From Cognatitamlana sp035818475 (GTDB taxonomy: Bacteria; Bacteroidota; Bacteroidia; Flavobacteriales; Flavobacteriaceae), in the NCBI RefSeq assembly GCF_035818475.1, contig NZ_JAYMGV010000001.1, forward strand, positions 2,170,001 to 2,234,000: 64,000 nt of DNA, written 5' to 3'. Shown here in pieces: positions 36,364 through 43,482 of the stretch; positions within the stretch are counted from its first letter, which is position 1, and the number at the start of each line of letters is the position of its first letter. Under the pieces are notes generated by a model. It saw only the letters and a program-made list of their open reading frames with translations. It ran no database searches and had not been told where the DNA came from. A program made the translations under genes and the position numbers.

Positions 36364-37007
36364 AAGCAGTTAAATACCCAAAGCCCTATACTTAAAAATG
36401 TTCCAAATAATAGAGTAAATAACCAGGCTTCGGTATGATGAAAGGGTTTAATAAGGATATTTAAAATGTCAGTAATCAAGAACCTGGGGTTACTAATAAT
36501 TTCCCAGGAGTTATACCGTAAAAACCTACCGAGGTAAACTCCGAAACCGCATAAAAAAGGAATTGTAAATATAAGGGACTTAATTTGCCTGACATTCATG
36601 ATATTTGTCAATACTATTTTCATATCAATTAACGAAAAATAAAAAAGGGCCAGCCCGTTGAGTGCAAAGGAAGTTATTAGCAAAACATCCAGCCAAAGTA
36701 AATGTGATGTACTTATTTTTATGTGTAGGAGATCTGTAACAATATATGGAGCATTGGGCAAAAAAAGCAGCCATACACTAAACCAAAAGAATAAGATATA
36801 TTTATTAAGCTTGGGGAGACTTGATAAATAGGTGGTTATAGTAAAGGGTACGACTGCTAAAAATAAATTCCAAACTAAAAACAGGTAGAAATAAGAATGA
36901 GTTAGTTTCATTCTTATCATTAATAGAACAATGCTAAAGCTTATTGAGATTGTTATTAATGAAAATGTTTTAAACCGATTAAACAGAAGTTGTTTTATGT
37001 GATTCAT
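36342..37007 (-). CDS. DUF1361 membrane protein
   Basis: This is a 221-residue integral membrane protein with about six hydrophobic helices. FLPNAPYIVTDLLHI near residue 85 and the segment GVYLGRFLRYNSWEIISNP near 155 are the conserved marks of the DUF1361 family; the function is unknown. Its 3' end overlaps the end of the convergent dehydrogenase gene by 22 bases, so no separate terminator exists between them. It is the last gene of a minus-strand series that begins with the Sel1-repeat gene. Confidence 0.8.
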   Translation of the reverse strand: MNHIKQLLFNRFKTFSLITISISFSIVLLMIRMKLTHSYFYLFLVWNLFLAVVPFTITTYLSSLPKLNKYILFFWFSVWLLFLPNAPYIVTDLLHIKISTSHLLWLDVLLITSFALNGLALFYFSLIDMKIVLTNIMNVRQIKSLIFTIPFLCGFGVYLGRFLRYNSWEIISNPRFLITDILNILIKPFHHTEAWLFTLLFGTFLSIGLWVFNCFYSNPST

Positions 37008-37017
37008 TTATGATAGA

Positions 37018-37410
37018 TTAAGAAGACCTGTCTGGTTTTTTAAACCAGACAGGTCTTTTGTTTTCAATAGCTACTATAAGGATCAAACCGAGTGCATAGG
37101 CTACTAAATCAGAAACTTGAAATGTGCTTCCTAAAAGTAAAATAGCTGTTTTATTGTGCTCCATATTGAGTAGTTTAAGTATATTAAGTAGTTGAAGCAG
37201 TTCGATACAAAGGGCAAAAAGGAATACGGCAACAGCCAATTTAATTGAGTTTATATTTAGAAAACTTTTAAAAAAGCAATAGATTAGAATGACCACTAGA
37301 AAATCACCAACGGTGTGACGGATAAAGCCAGTTTTTAAAAAGATGGCAATACATGCTTCTATTAGAAATAGCAGCAAAGTCAGAGTCAGGTATGTTTTGT
37401 TTAGTCTCAT
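37018..37410 (-). CDS. DUF2809 membrane protein, tandem copy A
   Basis: This is a 130-residue membrane protein with about four helices, of the DUF2809 family (RHTVGDFLVVILIYCFFKSF and FQVSDLVAYALG are the conserved blocks). It is a close duplicate of the gene at 37455: the central 100 or so residues are almost identical, while the first few and the last 20 differ. The final codons coincide with one arm of a perfect 16-bp hairpin. The function is unknown. Confidence 0.82.
   Translation of the reverse strand: MRLNKTYLTLTLLLFLIEACIAIFLKTGFIRHTVGDFLVVILIYCFFKSFLNINSIKLAVAVFLFALCIELLQLLNILKLLNMEHNKTAILLLGSTFQVSDLVAYALGLILIVAIENKRPVWFKKPDRSS
37023..37057. repeat. Palindrome inside the 3' end of DUF2809 copy A
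   Basis: Sixteen bases at 37023-37038 pair perfectly with 37042-37057 around a TTT loop. The hairpin encodes the last residues of the protein (PVWFKKPDRS). The GACCTGTC...GACAGGTC type of palindrome resembles interspersed repeats seen in other Bacteroidota genomes (recollection). Confidence 0.8.
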
Positions 37411-37454
37411 ATCTTTTAAATGTCTGTGAGATATTAGGAGTTAATTTTTTTAAA

Positions 37455-37847
37455 TTAAGAAGACTTGTCAGGTTTCAAAGACCTGACAAGTCTTTTGTTT
37501 TTAATACTTAAAGTAAAGATTAAACCAAGAGCATAGGCTACTAAATCAGAAACTTGAAATGTGCTTCCTAAAAGTAAAATAGCCGTTTTATTGTGCTCCA
37601 TATTAAGTAGGTTAAGTATATTGAATAGTTGGAGTAACTCAATACATAGGGCAAAAAGGAATACGGCAATAGCTAGTTTAATTGAGTTTATATTTAGAAA
37701 ACTTTTAAAAAAGCAATAGATTAGAATGACCACCAGGAAGTCACCAACGGTGTGACGGATAAAGCCCGTTTTTAAAAAGATGGCAATGCATGCTTCTATT
37801 AGAAATAATAACAAAGTTAGAGTTAGGTATATTTTATTTATTTTCAT
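37455..37847 (-). CDS. DUF2809 membrane protein, tandem copy B
   Basis: This is the second tandem copy, also 130 residues and about four helices, with the same RHTVGDFLVV and FQVSDLVAYALG blocks. The near-identity of the core with copy A but divergence at both ends suggests either a recent duplication or ongoing gene conversion. As in copy A, the last codons form a hairpin (37460-37494); its sequence differs from that of copy A in ways that keep the pairing. There are 44 bases between the copies. Confidence 0.82.
   Translation of the reverse strand: MKINKIYLTLTLLLFLIEACIAIFLKTGFIRHTVGDFLVVILIYCFFKSFLNINSIKLAIAVFLFALCIELLQLFNILNLLNMEHNKTAILLLGSTFQVSDLVAYALGLIFTLSIKNKRLVRSLKPDKSS
37460..37494. 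repeat. Palindrome inside the 3' end of DUF2809 copy B
   Basis: Fourteen bases at 37460-37473 pair perfectly with 37481-37494. Relative to copy A two positions in each arm changed together (C-G to T-A and T-A to A-T), so pairing is preserved although the encoded residues changed (KPDR to KPDK, PVW to LVR). Confidence 0.8.
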
Positions 37848-37877
37848 TTAAATTGAATTTCCAAGGGGAGTTTAGTA

Positions 37878-38495
37878 TTAATTCTCAATATCATTGATGT
37901 TGTCAATGAGTTGTGGTGCCATTTTATGCCCGTTTTCTCGGGCTTTATTGAGCCATTTTTTGGCCTTAACTTTATCTTTTTTTGTTCCAAAGCCATTATA
38001 ATACATCATGCCAAGGATAATTTGGGCATTTGAATCTCCATTTTCGGCACAGTCTTTATATAGAATTAAGGATTTTTTTAAGTCTATCTCTGTACCTTCA
38101 CCGTAGAAATACATATTTGCCAAATTGAATTTAGCATTGAAATCCCCTTTATTGGAACATTCCATAAAAAGTTCTAAGGCTTGTTTTTTGTCTATACCCA
38201 CACCAACTCCAGAATAGTATGAGAGTGCTAGCGCATAAAGGCCTTCTAGGTGTCCTTGGGCTGCACTCTTTTCATAGTATTCAAAAGCTTTTCTATAGTC
38301 TTTTTTTGTACCTACACCGTAGTAATACATTTGCCCTAAATCAAATTGAGCTTTAGCATTACCTCTATTGGCTTTTGTAGTATTCTCCTTGAATAATTTT
38401 GCTCGACTTTCAAGTATAACATCTTCAATATTTTGTGAATTGCCTGTAGTTGTTGCTAGTATAAACATTGTAACTAGAATTAGTATGGTCTTCAT
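37878..38495 (-). CDS. Sel1-repeat (SLR) protein, exported
   Basis: This is a 205-residue protein with a signal peptide ending near TTGNSQ. From about residue 42 on there are about four Sel1-like repeats of 36 residues, each with the pattern AxxxLGxMYYxGxGxxxDxxKAxxYxxxAAxxG (for example LGQMYYYGVGTKKDYRKAFEYYEKSA). Such proteins form helical solenoids for protein-protein contacts, here in the periplasm. The client is unknown. A palindromic repeat element starts 32 bases upstream of the start codon. Confidence 0.88.
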   Translation of the reverse strand: MKTILILVTMFILATTTGNSQNIEDVILESRAKLFKENTTKANRGNAKAQFDLGQMYYYGVGTKKDYRKAFEYYEKSAAQGHLEGLYALALSYYSGVGVGIDKKQALELFMECSNKGDFNAKFNLANMYFYGEGTEIDLKKSLILYKDCAENGDSNAQIILGMMYYNGFGTKKDKVKAKKWLNKARENGHKMAPQLIDNINDIEN

Positions 38496-38526
38496 TTTAA
38501 TCGATGTGTTGATTTGTGTCTTTTGC

Positions 38527-38629
38527 GTTAGTGATTGAACGGTGTGTTTGAGCTCCCTGACGTAGGAGGGAGCGAGTAGTGAAAGCGCGGCCCACGCTCA
38601 AAAGCGTGGGAAACGCCCACATCATTAAC
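38527..38629 (+). repeat. Flavobacterial-type palindromic intergenic repeat, copy 2
   Basis: This shares the GATTGAACGG, the GACGTAG hairpin loop and GGGAGCGAGTAGTGAAAGC with copy 1, in the opposite orientation. The ends are GTTAGTG and CATTAAC, less perfect than in copy 1. It contains two hairpins: GCTCCCT/AGGGAGC and CCCACGCT/AGCGTGGG (38591-38610). It fills the gap between creD and the Sel1 gene. Confidence 0.8.
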
Positions 38630-38637
38630 TAATAAAA

Positions 38638-40008
38638 TTAACCATTGCTCCAATCTATTTTTCGGGATACAAACATGACGATGGCAAGTATTAGGAAGAG
38701 GCCAATACTACCTACTAATAAGGCATAATTTTCAAGTTGTATGATAACATAGATAAATGCGTATAGTGCACTTAATGATATACCAATAAACAAAGGGAAC
38801 TTAAATGTTTTTAAAATAGATTTTGAATATAATGTAATCAAAATTATTACAGACATACCGGCAATACAATAGGCTTTTAAAAAGTTACTGTGCTCTGATA
38901 TTGAAATTAATAAAGTATAGAACATGGTAAGGGCAAGCCCAATCATTAAATACTGAAACGGATGGATGTGTATTTTACTTAATGTTTGGATTAAGAAGAA
39001 CACCAAAAAGGTTAAGCCTATAACCAGGAAGCCATATTTTGCCGAGCGCTCACTTTTTTGATATTCGTCTACCATAACCATAAATTTGGTACCAAAGGCA
39101 AACCGGTCCAAATTTGGAATACTTTTTAAATGTTGTTGAGAAAATGCCCTATTGATGTGTAACACCTTCCAGCTAGCGTCAAAGCCATTTTTTGAGATTT
39201 GTTTAGTTTCGTCATTTGGCAGGTAATTACCTATAAAACTTGGATCTGCCCAATTGGACACCATGCTCATAGTTGTGGTTTTGCCTATGGGTATTAATTC
39301 TATTTGTCTGATGCCGTTAAAGGTCATTGAAAATGAAAAGTCAGTATTTTTTGTTTTAAATAGTCCTTCGGCATTTATAAAACCGGACTCTAAAATATCC
39401 AGAGAGCTATTGTTATTTTGATTGAAGTTAGTTTCAAAACCATAGGCTTTATCCTGAAGCTTTATTTGGATTTCACTTTTTATGCCTTTTAGATTTGAGG
39501 TTTTAATGATTATAGAGGCTTTATTCCAAATAATATCCTCTGATTTAATACCTTTTGCAACCAGATTTATTGGAATATAGTGCCCTGAAAAATCCATTGT
39601 TGTGGTGAATACGGCTGATTCAAAATTGCCTCTTTTTAATGTTTTTGAATTTACATTGACTTTTGAGTTTAAATTTTCAGGAAATATATAAACATAGTTT
39701 ACATGGGTTTGGGTTTCCTTAAAATACGTTTTGGTCTTTTCGTTGTAAGTTTTCGTTTCGGTATAGGTTTTATAGGGCAACTTTAAAATGGGGCCGTATA
39801 CCAGAACATGGTTTCCCCATTTTTGATTTATTTCGTTGATGACGTCTTTTTGTCTAAATGCACGTTCATTAATTAAACTATTTATAAATGATAAGGGGAT
39901 TAATAAAATAATGACCAAAAAGCCTACCATGAGCATCCTGGCTGTGATGGAGGTTTTAACCCAATGTCCAAATTTGTTTTGTTGTGAAGTGTTTTTATGA
40001 TTTTCCAT
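38638..40008 (-). CDS. creD: CreD-family inner membrane protein
   Basis: This is a 456-residue inner membrane protein of the CreD family. One N-terminal helix (about 25-47, then INERAFRQKDVINEI) is followed by a large periplasmic beta-rich region (about 60-300) and five or so C-terminal helices (about 320-450). Family marks are WGNHVLVYGPILKLPY near residue 65 and the conserved region before the helices (FGTKFMVMVDEYQKSERSAKYGFL). CreD is linked to envelope stress in other bacteria, but its action is unknown. A TACTTTG-N5-CAAAGTA palindrome lies 20 bases upstream, and a winged-helix regulator gene is directly upstream. Confidence 0.92.
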   Translation of the reverse strand: MENHKNTSQQNKFGHWVKTSITARMLMVGFLVIILLIPLSFINSLINERAFRQKDVINEINQKWGNHVLVYGPILKLPYKTYTETKTYNEKTKTYFKETQTHVNYVYIFPENLNSKVNVNSKTLKRGNFESAVFTTTMDFSGHYIPINLVAKGIKSEDIIWNKASIIIKTSNLKGIKSEIQIKLQDKAYGFETNFNQNNNSSLDILESGFINAEGLFKTKNTDFSFSMTFNGIRQIELIPIGKTTTMSMVSNWADPSFIGNYLPNDETKQISKNGFDASWKVLHINRAFSQQHLKSIPNLDRFAFGTKFMVMVDEYQKSERSAKYGFLVIGLTFLVFFLIQTLSKIHIHPFQYLMIGLALTMFYTLLISISEHSNFLKAYCIAGMSVIILITLYSKSILKTFKFPLFIGISLSALYAFIYVIIQLENYALLVGSIGLFLILAIVMFVSRKIDWSNG

Positions 40009-40027
40009 AGTTGTGATTATTTAAAAG

Positions 40028-40046
40028 TACTTTGTTTTTCAAAGTA
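40028..40046. promoter_or_regulatory. Operator-like palindrome upstream of creD
   Basis: TACTTTG-TTTTT-CAAAGTA is a perfect inverted repeat with 7-base arms, located between the regulator stop codon and the creD start. The same arms and spacer length occur at 42074-42092, in front of the first gene of the same operon. Binding by the winged-helix regulator encoded at 40065 is the obvious hypothesis. Confidence 0.7.
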
Positions 40047-40064
40047 TAATTATAAAAAAATGTA

Positions 40065-40355
40065 TTATTTATTAATTAATTTTTCCAGAGCTTCAATATG
40101 TTTCTTAAATTCAACTCTTCCTAATTTTGTAGTAGAGTAACGGGTATTGGGTTTACGGCCAATAAACTGTTTTTCAACTTTTATATACTCTGATTTTTCC
40201 AAGGCTTTGGTGTGGCTTGCCAAATTGCCATCCGTAACCCCTAAAAGTTCTTTTAGCATGTTGAAATCAGCATATTCATTGACCATGAGAATAGACATGA
40301 TGCCTAATCTAATACGATGATCAAATGCTTTATTTATGTTGGTTATTATGCTCAT
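40065..40355 (-). CDS. Winged-helix transcriptional regulator
   Basis: This is a 96-residue DNA-binding protein of the HTH_34 winged-helix type. The recognition region is DFNMLKELLGVTDGNLASHTKALEKSEYI (about 30-58), followed by a wing with FIGRKPNTRYSTTKLG. It has no ligand or dimerisation domain beyond a C-terminal helix. The gene lies between two membrane protein genes and creD, an arrangement I recall from several flavobacteria. It is the likely ligand of the two matching palindromes at 40028 and 42074, which would make the operon self-regulated. Confidence 0.88.
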   Translation of the reverse strand: MSIITNINKAFDHRIRLGIMSILMVNEYADFNMLKELLGVTDGNLASHTKALEKSEYIKVEKQFIGRKPNTRYSTTKLGRVEFKKHIEALEKLINK

Positions 40356-40386
40356 TTTTTACTATTCAAACAAAGCTAAGGGCCTT

Positions 40387-41448
40387 TTACTTTAGCTCAT
40401 ATTGCTTTTTAATTCTTTTCTCAGGATGTAAACAAAACAAATATAGACTTATTAAAAATATCCATTCAAGAGGTTTCATAATTACGTAAGTGATGTTTGA
40501 CCATAATTCTGAATTAATTTTTTTTGAAAGCGGATATCCGTACTTATCATATAAGCGTCTAATTATTTTATGTCCCTTTTTAAACTTTTCTTGAATCATT
40601 TCTTCAAACGCATTAGCTACCATTAATTGCCTATTAACAATAATTGTGTTTCCATTTCTTGTCCCTAACCTTTTTGGTTTAACTATTTTTGGAGATCCAC
40701 AAGCAGCCACTGTACATAAATAATGTCCTTTATGATCTAAATATGGCGGGTGAGTTTTTTGTGAGAACGTCCACGTTGAGGTTTCAGTAAAAACTTTTAC
40801 TATCGAGTCATAGTCTTGTCCAAATAATGTTAAGATTAACACTAATATTAAGAGTATGGGTAACAATACTATGGTTAACCAAAATCCATAATTTGATGAG
40901 CGGGATAATTTGTCATTTAAAAAACTAAGAGTTTTATTTTTATAATATTTCTCTTTGGATATTTTTGCTTCTTTTTGTGCTAAACTAATTGATAATAATA
41001 TACTAGCGATTATGAAAGTAAGTGGACCTATCCACATAAAATAGGCTCCGCTCTTAGATGTTTGAATAATAATAAAAATTAAAAAAACGGAAAATAAATG
41101 CATGAAAAAAATACATAGAGCTAACAATAGAGGAGGAAGCTCTTTTTTTCTTTTCCATATCATAATTGTGCTTGACATTCCAAGGATAGCTATTGTAACT
41201 GCAGTTAATATATGTTTTTGGGCAAGAGGCTCATAGCCTGAATCTATTGGGTCAATTGCTTTATAATATGGTTCAGAATTTAATGACATTCCAACTAAGA
41301 ATAATAAAAATCCAACAACTGATGCAATAATTATTATTAATTCAATAATTACTATATGTTTTTGCCTTTTAGTCTGTCTAACTATTAGAATACAGGTAGC
41401 TAAAACTATTAACACAACTAGAGCAAAAAGGAAAACAAACCCTCCCAT
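40387..41448 (-). CDS. Multi-pass membrane protein, DUF6688-like
   Basis: This is a 353-residue protein with five or six N-terminal hydrophobic helices (to about residue 220), a soluble segment, and a last helix near 330-345. The soluble part has HYLCTVAACGSPKIVKPKR and IIVNRQLMVANAFEEMIQEK (about 248-292), which I associate from memory with a family named DUF6688. It is 9 bases after the preceding gene and 31 bases before the regulator gene, so it belongs to the creD operon. The function is unknown. Confidence 0.65.
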   Translation of the reverse strand: MGGFVFLFALVVLIVLATCILIVRQTKRQKHIVIIELIIIIASVVGFLLFLVGMSLNSEPYYKAIDPIDSGYEPLAQKHILTAVTIAILGMSSTIMIWKRKKELPPLLLALCIFFMHLFSVFLIFIIIQTSKSGAYFMWIGPLTFIIASILLSISLAQKEAKISKEKYYKNKTLSFLNDKLSRSSNYGFWLTIVLLPILLILVLILTLFGQDYDSIVKVFTETSTWTFSQKTHPPYLDHKGHYLCTVAACGSPKIVKPKRLGTRNGNTIIVNRQLMVANAFEEMIQEKFKKGHKIIRRLYDKYGYPLSKKINSELWSNITYVIMKPLEWIFLISLYLFCLHPEKRIKKQYELK

Positions 41449-41457
41449 GATATTATT

Positions 41458-42066
41458 CTATTTTTTATCATATTTAAAATGCATCCAGGTGCCATATACA
41501 ATATGCATAATGCCAAAACCAAGTACCCAAAGCCAAAAGCCAAATCCGGGCTGCCATGCCCCTATAAGTCCTAATATGATTTGTATATAACCCAGGAAGC
41601 GAATATCGCCAATACTATATTTTGATGCATTGACTAAGGCCAAACCATAAAAAATTAACATTAAGCCTCCTGTTTGCCCGTATTTTCCCTGATTTAGAAT
41701 AATTAAAATATAAAAGCCACCGGCTATTAATGGAATCAAAAAATTAAATACAAGTCGCCTAGACGTTGCATCCCAAATTTTAGCTCCATGTTTTTTTGCT
41801 TTTCTGGTTGTTAAAACAATACCGGTTGCTATACTAAACAGGGCTACTAGTACCAGAGTTAAGAGGCATGAATCAAACACCCAACCGTCAAGGATTAAAA
41901 CGCCGTTACTATAAGTCATCACTAACCAATAAGCAACTGCTGCCCCTATTAAAGCATAAGACCCGGCTAAAACACCTGATAAACCGCTAAGTGAAATAAA
42001 GCGCGACGATTTATTCATCAAATCCTTAATCTCACTAATGTCTTTTAAATAATCTTTAGATTCCAT
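41458..42066 (-). CDS. Multi-pass membrane protein, first gene of the creD operon
   Basis: This is a 202-residue protein with about six hydrophobic helices and a short acidic N-terminus (MESKDYLKDISEIKDLMNKSSRFISLSG begins before helix 1). An in-frame ATG at 42108 would add 14 residues, but it would place the operator-like palindrome (42074-42092) inside the coding region; the start at 42066 is preferred. The protein is of a type often found next to HTH_34 regulators in Bacteroidota; it may sense or be controlled with envelope state. I do not recognise a specific function. Confidence 0.75.
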   Translation of the reverse strand: MESKDYLKDISEIKDLMNKSSRFISLSGLSGVLAGSYALIGAAVAYWLVMTYSNGVLILDGWVFDSCLLTLVLVALFSIATGIVLTTRKAKKHGAKIWDATSRRLVFNFLIPLIAGGFYILIILNQGKYGQTGGLMLIFYGLALVNASKYSIGDIRFLGYIQIILGLIGAWQPGFGFWLWVLGFGIMHIVYGTWMHFKYDKK

Positions 42067-42073
42067 ATAAAAG

Positions 42074-42092
42074 TACTTTGAAATACAAAGTA
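42074..42092. promoter_or_regulatory. Operator-like palindrome at the head of the creD operon
   Basis: TACTTTG-AAATA-CAAAGTA is the second copy of the palindrome, with both 7-base arms identical to those at 40028-40046 and only the spacer different. It lies 8 bases upstream of the preferred start codon at 42066. Confidence 0.7.
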
Positions 42093-42128
42093 AATAATTA
42101 TTTTTCAATTAGCCACATATTTTTTTGT

Positions 42129-42136
42129 TAAGTTTG
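42129..42136 (+). promoter_or_regulatory. Candidate -7 box (TAAGTTTG)
   Basis: TAAGTTTG fits the Bacteroidota -7 consensus TAnnTTTG, 17 bases before the ATG at 42154. No clear -33 TTG at the right distance was found. Confidence 0.4.
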
Positions 42137-42153
42137 AAAATAAAGTCAATTCA

Positions 42154-42531
42154 ATGAAACCCGTAGATGAATATTTTATAAATCAAAAAGAGCCTTATCA
42201 ATCTATAATGCTTTATGTGCGAAGTGTTATTTTAAGTACGCTTCCTGAAGTTACTGAACGGTACAGTTATAGAATCCCATTTTATAATATTGGAAAAAAA
42301 CCCATGCTGTATTTAAATATTTTAAAGGGAAAAGATTATGTTGATGTGGCTTTTGTACAGGGTATTCTACTTGAAAAAGAATTCCCGGTATTAAAAAATG
42401 ATAACAAAAGAAAACAAGTGCGGTCTATTCAATTAAAATCAATTGAAGACTTAGATCACGAGAATTTTGTTCAGCTTTTATACACGGCAACCGAACAGAT
42501 TAAAAAGAGTAAAAAAGCCTGGTTTATTTAG
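42154..42531 (+). CDS. DUF1801-family protein, short form
   Basis: This is a 125-residue cytoplasmic protein with the DUF1801 fold: helix EPYQSIMLYVRSVILSTLPEVTERYSYRIPFY, then strands KPMLYLNI and VDVAFVQG. Its central motif differs from the gene at 34712 (YRIPFYNIGKKPMLY against LKWGEPSYKTKHG), so they are distant relatives. The function is unknown. The last four bases overlap the end of the convergent kdsA gene. Confidence 0.8.
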   Translation: MKPVDEYFINQKEPYQSIMLYVRSVILSTLPEVTERYSYRIPFYNIGKKPMLYLNILKGKDYVDVAFVQGILLEKEFPVLKNDNKRKQVRSIQLKSIEDLDHENFVQLLYTATEQIKKSKKAWFI

Positions 42532-43349
42532 CTCAAATTGTTTATTGTTTTTCTAATAGCTGTCAGATTAGAGAGTAGCTGTTCTAGGTTGTCCAAATGT
42601 AACATATTGGCACCATCACTTTTTGCATTTGCCGGATCAAAATGGGTTTCTATAAACAGGCCATCCACATTGTTAACTACACCGGCTCTGGCAATGGTTT
42701 CAATCATATCTGGACGTCCGCCCGTAACACCGACACTTTGATTGGGTTGTTGTAGTGAGTGCGTTACATCTAAGACTGTTGGTGCAAATTCACGCATAGT
42801 TGGGATACCTCTAAAATCTACAATCATGTCCTGATAACCAAACATAGTCCCTCTATCTGTTATCCAGGCATTTTCATTACCAGCATCCTTAACTTTTTGT
42901 ACAGCGTGTTTCATAGCTTCAGGACTCATAAACTGTCCCTTTTTTAAATTAACTACTTTACCGGTTTTAGCAGCGGCCACAACCAAATCTGTTTGACGCA
43001 CTAAAAACGCCGGTATTTGTAAAACATCAACATATTGAGCTGCAAGGTCTGCATCAGAAACTTCATGAATATCGGTAACCGTAGGAACATCAAAAGTATC
43101 AGATACTTTTTTAAGAATCTTTAAAGCTTTTTCGTTACCTATTCCGGTAAAACTATCAATTCTACTGCGATTTGCCTTTTTAAAACTTCCTTTAAAAACA
43201 TAGGGAATGTTTAACTTATTTGTAATAGTGACTACTTTTTCAGCAATGCGCAGAGCCATATCTTCACCTTCAATAGCACATGGGCCACATAATAGAAAAA
43301 AAATTTCAGAATTTGTATGTTTTAATTTTGGTATATCTTGAAGGTGCAT
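42528..43349 (-). CDS. kdsA: 3-deoxy-8-phosphooctulonate (KDO-8-P) synthase
   Basis: KdsA condenses phosphoenolpyruvate with arabinose-5-phosphate to KDO-8-phosphate, the first committed step for the KDO of lipopolysaccharide. The protein is 273 residues from the ATG at 43349, the normal length; an in-frame ATG 14 codons upstream would overlap the promoter. Hallmarks are FFLLCGPCAIEGEDMAL (about 16-32), VFKGSFKKANRSRIDSFTG, DIHEVSDADLAAQYVDVLQIPAFL, NLKKGQFMSP and GVTGGRPDMIETIARAGV. It fits the envelope-glycan genes further right. Confidence 0.96.
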   Translation of the reverse strand: MHLQDIPKLKHTNSEIFFLLCGPCAIEGEDMALRIAEKVVTITNKLNIPYVFKGSFKKANRSRIDSFTGIGNEKALKILKKVSDTFDVPTVTDIHEVSDADLAAQYVDVLQIPAFLVRQTDLVVAAAKTGKVVNLKKGQFMSPEAMKHAVQKVKDAGNENAWITDRGTMFGYQDMIVDFRGIPTMREFAPTVLDVTHSLQQPNQSVGVTGGRPDMIETIARAGVVNNVDGLFIETHFDPANAKSDGANMLHLDNLEQLLSNLTAIRKTINNLS

Positions 43350-43380
43350 AGTGTTAATTATTTTCAGAACTTGCAAGCTA

Positions 43381-43388
43381 CAAATATA
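43381..43388 (-). promoter_or_regulatory. Candidate kdsA -7 box (TATATTTG)
   Basis: On the minus strand TATATTTG matches TAnnTTTG 31 bases upstream of the kdsA ATG. It supports the shorter start, because the upstream ATG at 43391 would lie within the box. Confidence 0.5.
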
Positions 43389-43451
43389 CAATATTCAGAA
43401 AAGGGATCATCCAAAAAAGGATTATTATACAATATATCCATTATTTATGAG

Positions 43452-43459
43452 TACCTTTG
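43452..43459 (+). promoter_or_regulatory. Candidate typA -7 box (TACCTTTG)
   Basis: TACCTTTGC matches the Bacteroidota -7 consensus TAnnTTTGC exactly, 23 bases before the typA ATG. No good -33 TTG is seen. Confidence 0.6.
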
Positions 43460-43482
43460 CACGCTTAAAATAAGGCACTATT

